Part shown: in pieces, positions 43,054 to 43,174 of the stretch | Layout of the letters: every line of letters starts with the position of its first letter | Position numbering within the stretch: position 1 is the first letter of the stretch | Assembly (NCBI GenBank): GCA_902514625.1 | Contig: CABXRK010000014.1 | Span: 1-43,174 of the forward strand | Direction of reading: 5' to 3' | From: an uncultured Bacteroidota bacterium | Lineage (GTDB): Bacteria; Bacteroidota; Bacteroidia; Flavobacteriales; Flavobacteriaceae | DNA: 43,174 nucleotides | Translations under genes and position numbers: made by a program | The notes under the pieces: model-generated | Seen by the model: the letters and a program-made list of their open reading frames with translations, nothing else | Databases searched by the model: none | Told to the model about the DNA's origin: nothing

Positions 43054-43174
43054 ATGGCAAGCATTGATGAACAAAATTCAAATAAGAAGGAAAGTGAAAT
43101 AAGATATTTAACTCCTTTAAATATTGCAACTACTAGTAAGAAGAAATATTGTCGTTTTAAACGTTCAGGTATTA
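43054..43174 (+). CDS. rpsR: 30S ribosomal protein S18, 3' partial
   Basis: The first 40 codons are visible before the right edge. They read MASIDEQNSNKKESEIRYLT followed by PLNIATTSKKKYCRFKRSGI, the usual Bacteroidota S18 N-terminus with the YCRFK motif. It follows rpsF by 3 bases. The order S6, S18 and then often L9 suggests that rplI may lie beyond the window. Confidence 0.95.
   Translation, partial: MASIDEQNSNKKESEIRYLTPLNIATTSKKKYCRFKRSGI

Noticed and set aside
1-43174. tRNA genes, CRISPR arrays, insertion sequences, integrases or phage genes
   Set aside because: All gaps between genes are short and none shows a T-loop, direct spaced repeats or transposase-like coding; the perfect tandem repeat in rpmE2 is coding and has no spacers.

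Overview
The window reads as chromosomal DNA of an AT-rich, probably marine member of the Bacteroidota, most likely Flavobacteriales. The evidence is a giant multi-repeat surface protein ending in a gliding-motility-associated (type B) C-terminal domain and paired with a PorP/SprF gene; the families DUF4199 and DUF6580 and a CarB without its allosteric domain; promoter-like TAnnTTTG elements in place of a sigma70 -10 box; and no obvious Shine-Dalgarno sequences. No tRNA, rRNA, CRISPR array, insertion sequence or prophage was seen, and no gap between genes exceeds about 150 bases.

Layout. Bases 1-13742 (+) hold the 3' part of one enormous adhesin gene (at least 4226 codons, open at the left edge), joined by a 4-base overlap to a PorP/SprF-type outer-membrane protein. 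Bases 13750-24398 (-) hold housekeeping and envelope genes: purL followed by an acyl-CoA synthetase, and a tight DUF4199 - glycosyltransferase - phosphosugar mutase - MsbA-like ABC transporter cluster. Bases 24480-30437 alternate in strand: ribosomal protein L31 type B with a perfect 30-bp minisatellite, an oligopeptide-binding-type lipoprotein, mtaB, a small GNAT-like protein, an alpha/beta hydrolase, a lytic transglycosylase and a small TPR membrane protein. Bases 30572-34194 (+) carry rpmH, a clear intrinsic terminator, carB and a DUF6580 membrane protein. Bases 34256-39094 (-) carry rlmH-rdgB, a carboxypeptidase-regulatory-like protein, purB and an S41 protease lipoprotein. Bases 39197-43174 (+) carry a YihY/BrkB membrane protein, priA, and the start of the rpsF-rpsR ribosomal operon, cut by the right edge.

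How the genes fit together. Three genes serve nucleotide synthesis (purL, purB, carB) and one cleans the nucleotide pool (rdgB). Several serve translation (L31, L34, S6, S18, rlmH, mtaB). The adhesin and PorP/SprF pair form a type IX secretion cargo/partner unit. The most unusual content is the architecture of the adhesin: four successive ~300-residue super-repeats, each made of a ~200-residue unit carrying an inserted module plus a plain ~100-residue Ig-like unit, with two further copies of the inserted module elsewhere. Also notable are two long perfect palindromes placed on divergent promoter regions (rpmH/TPR gene and yihY/rlmH), and the in-frame minisatellite in a ribosomal protein gene.
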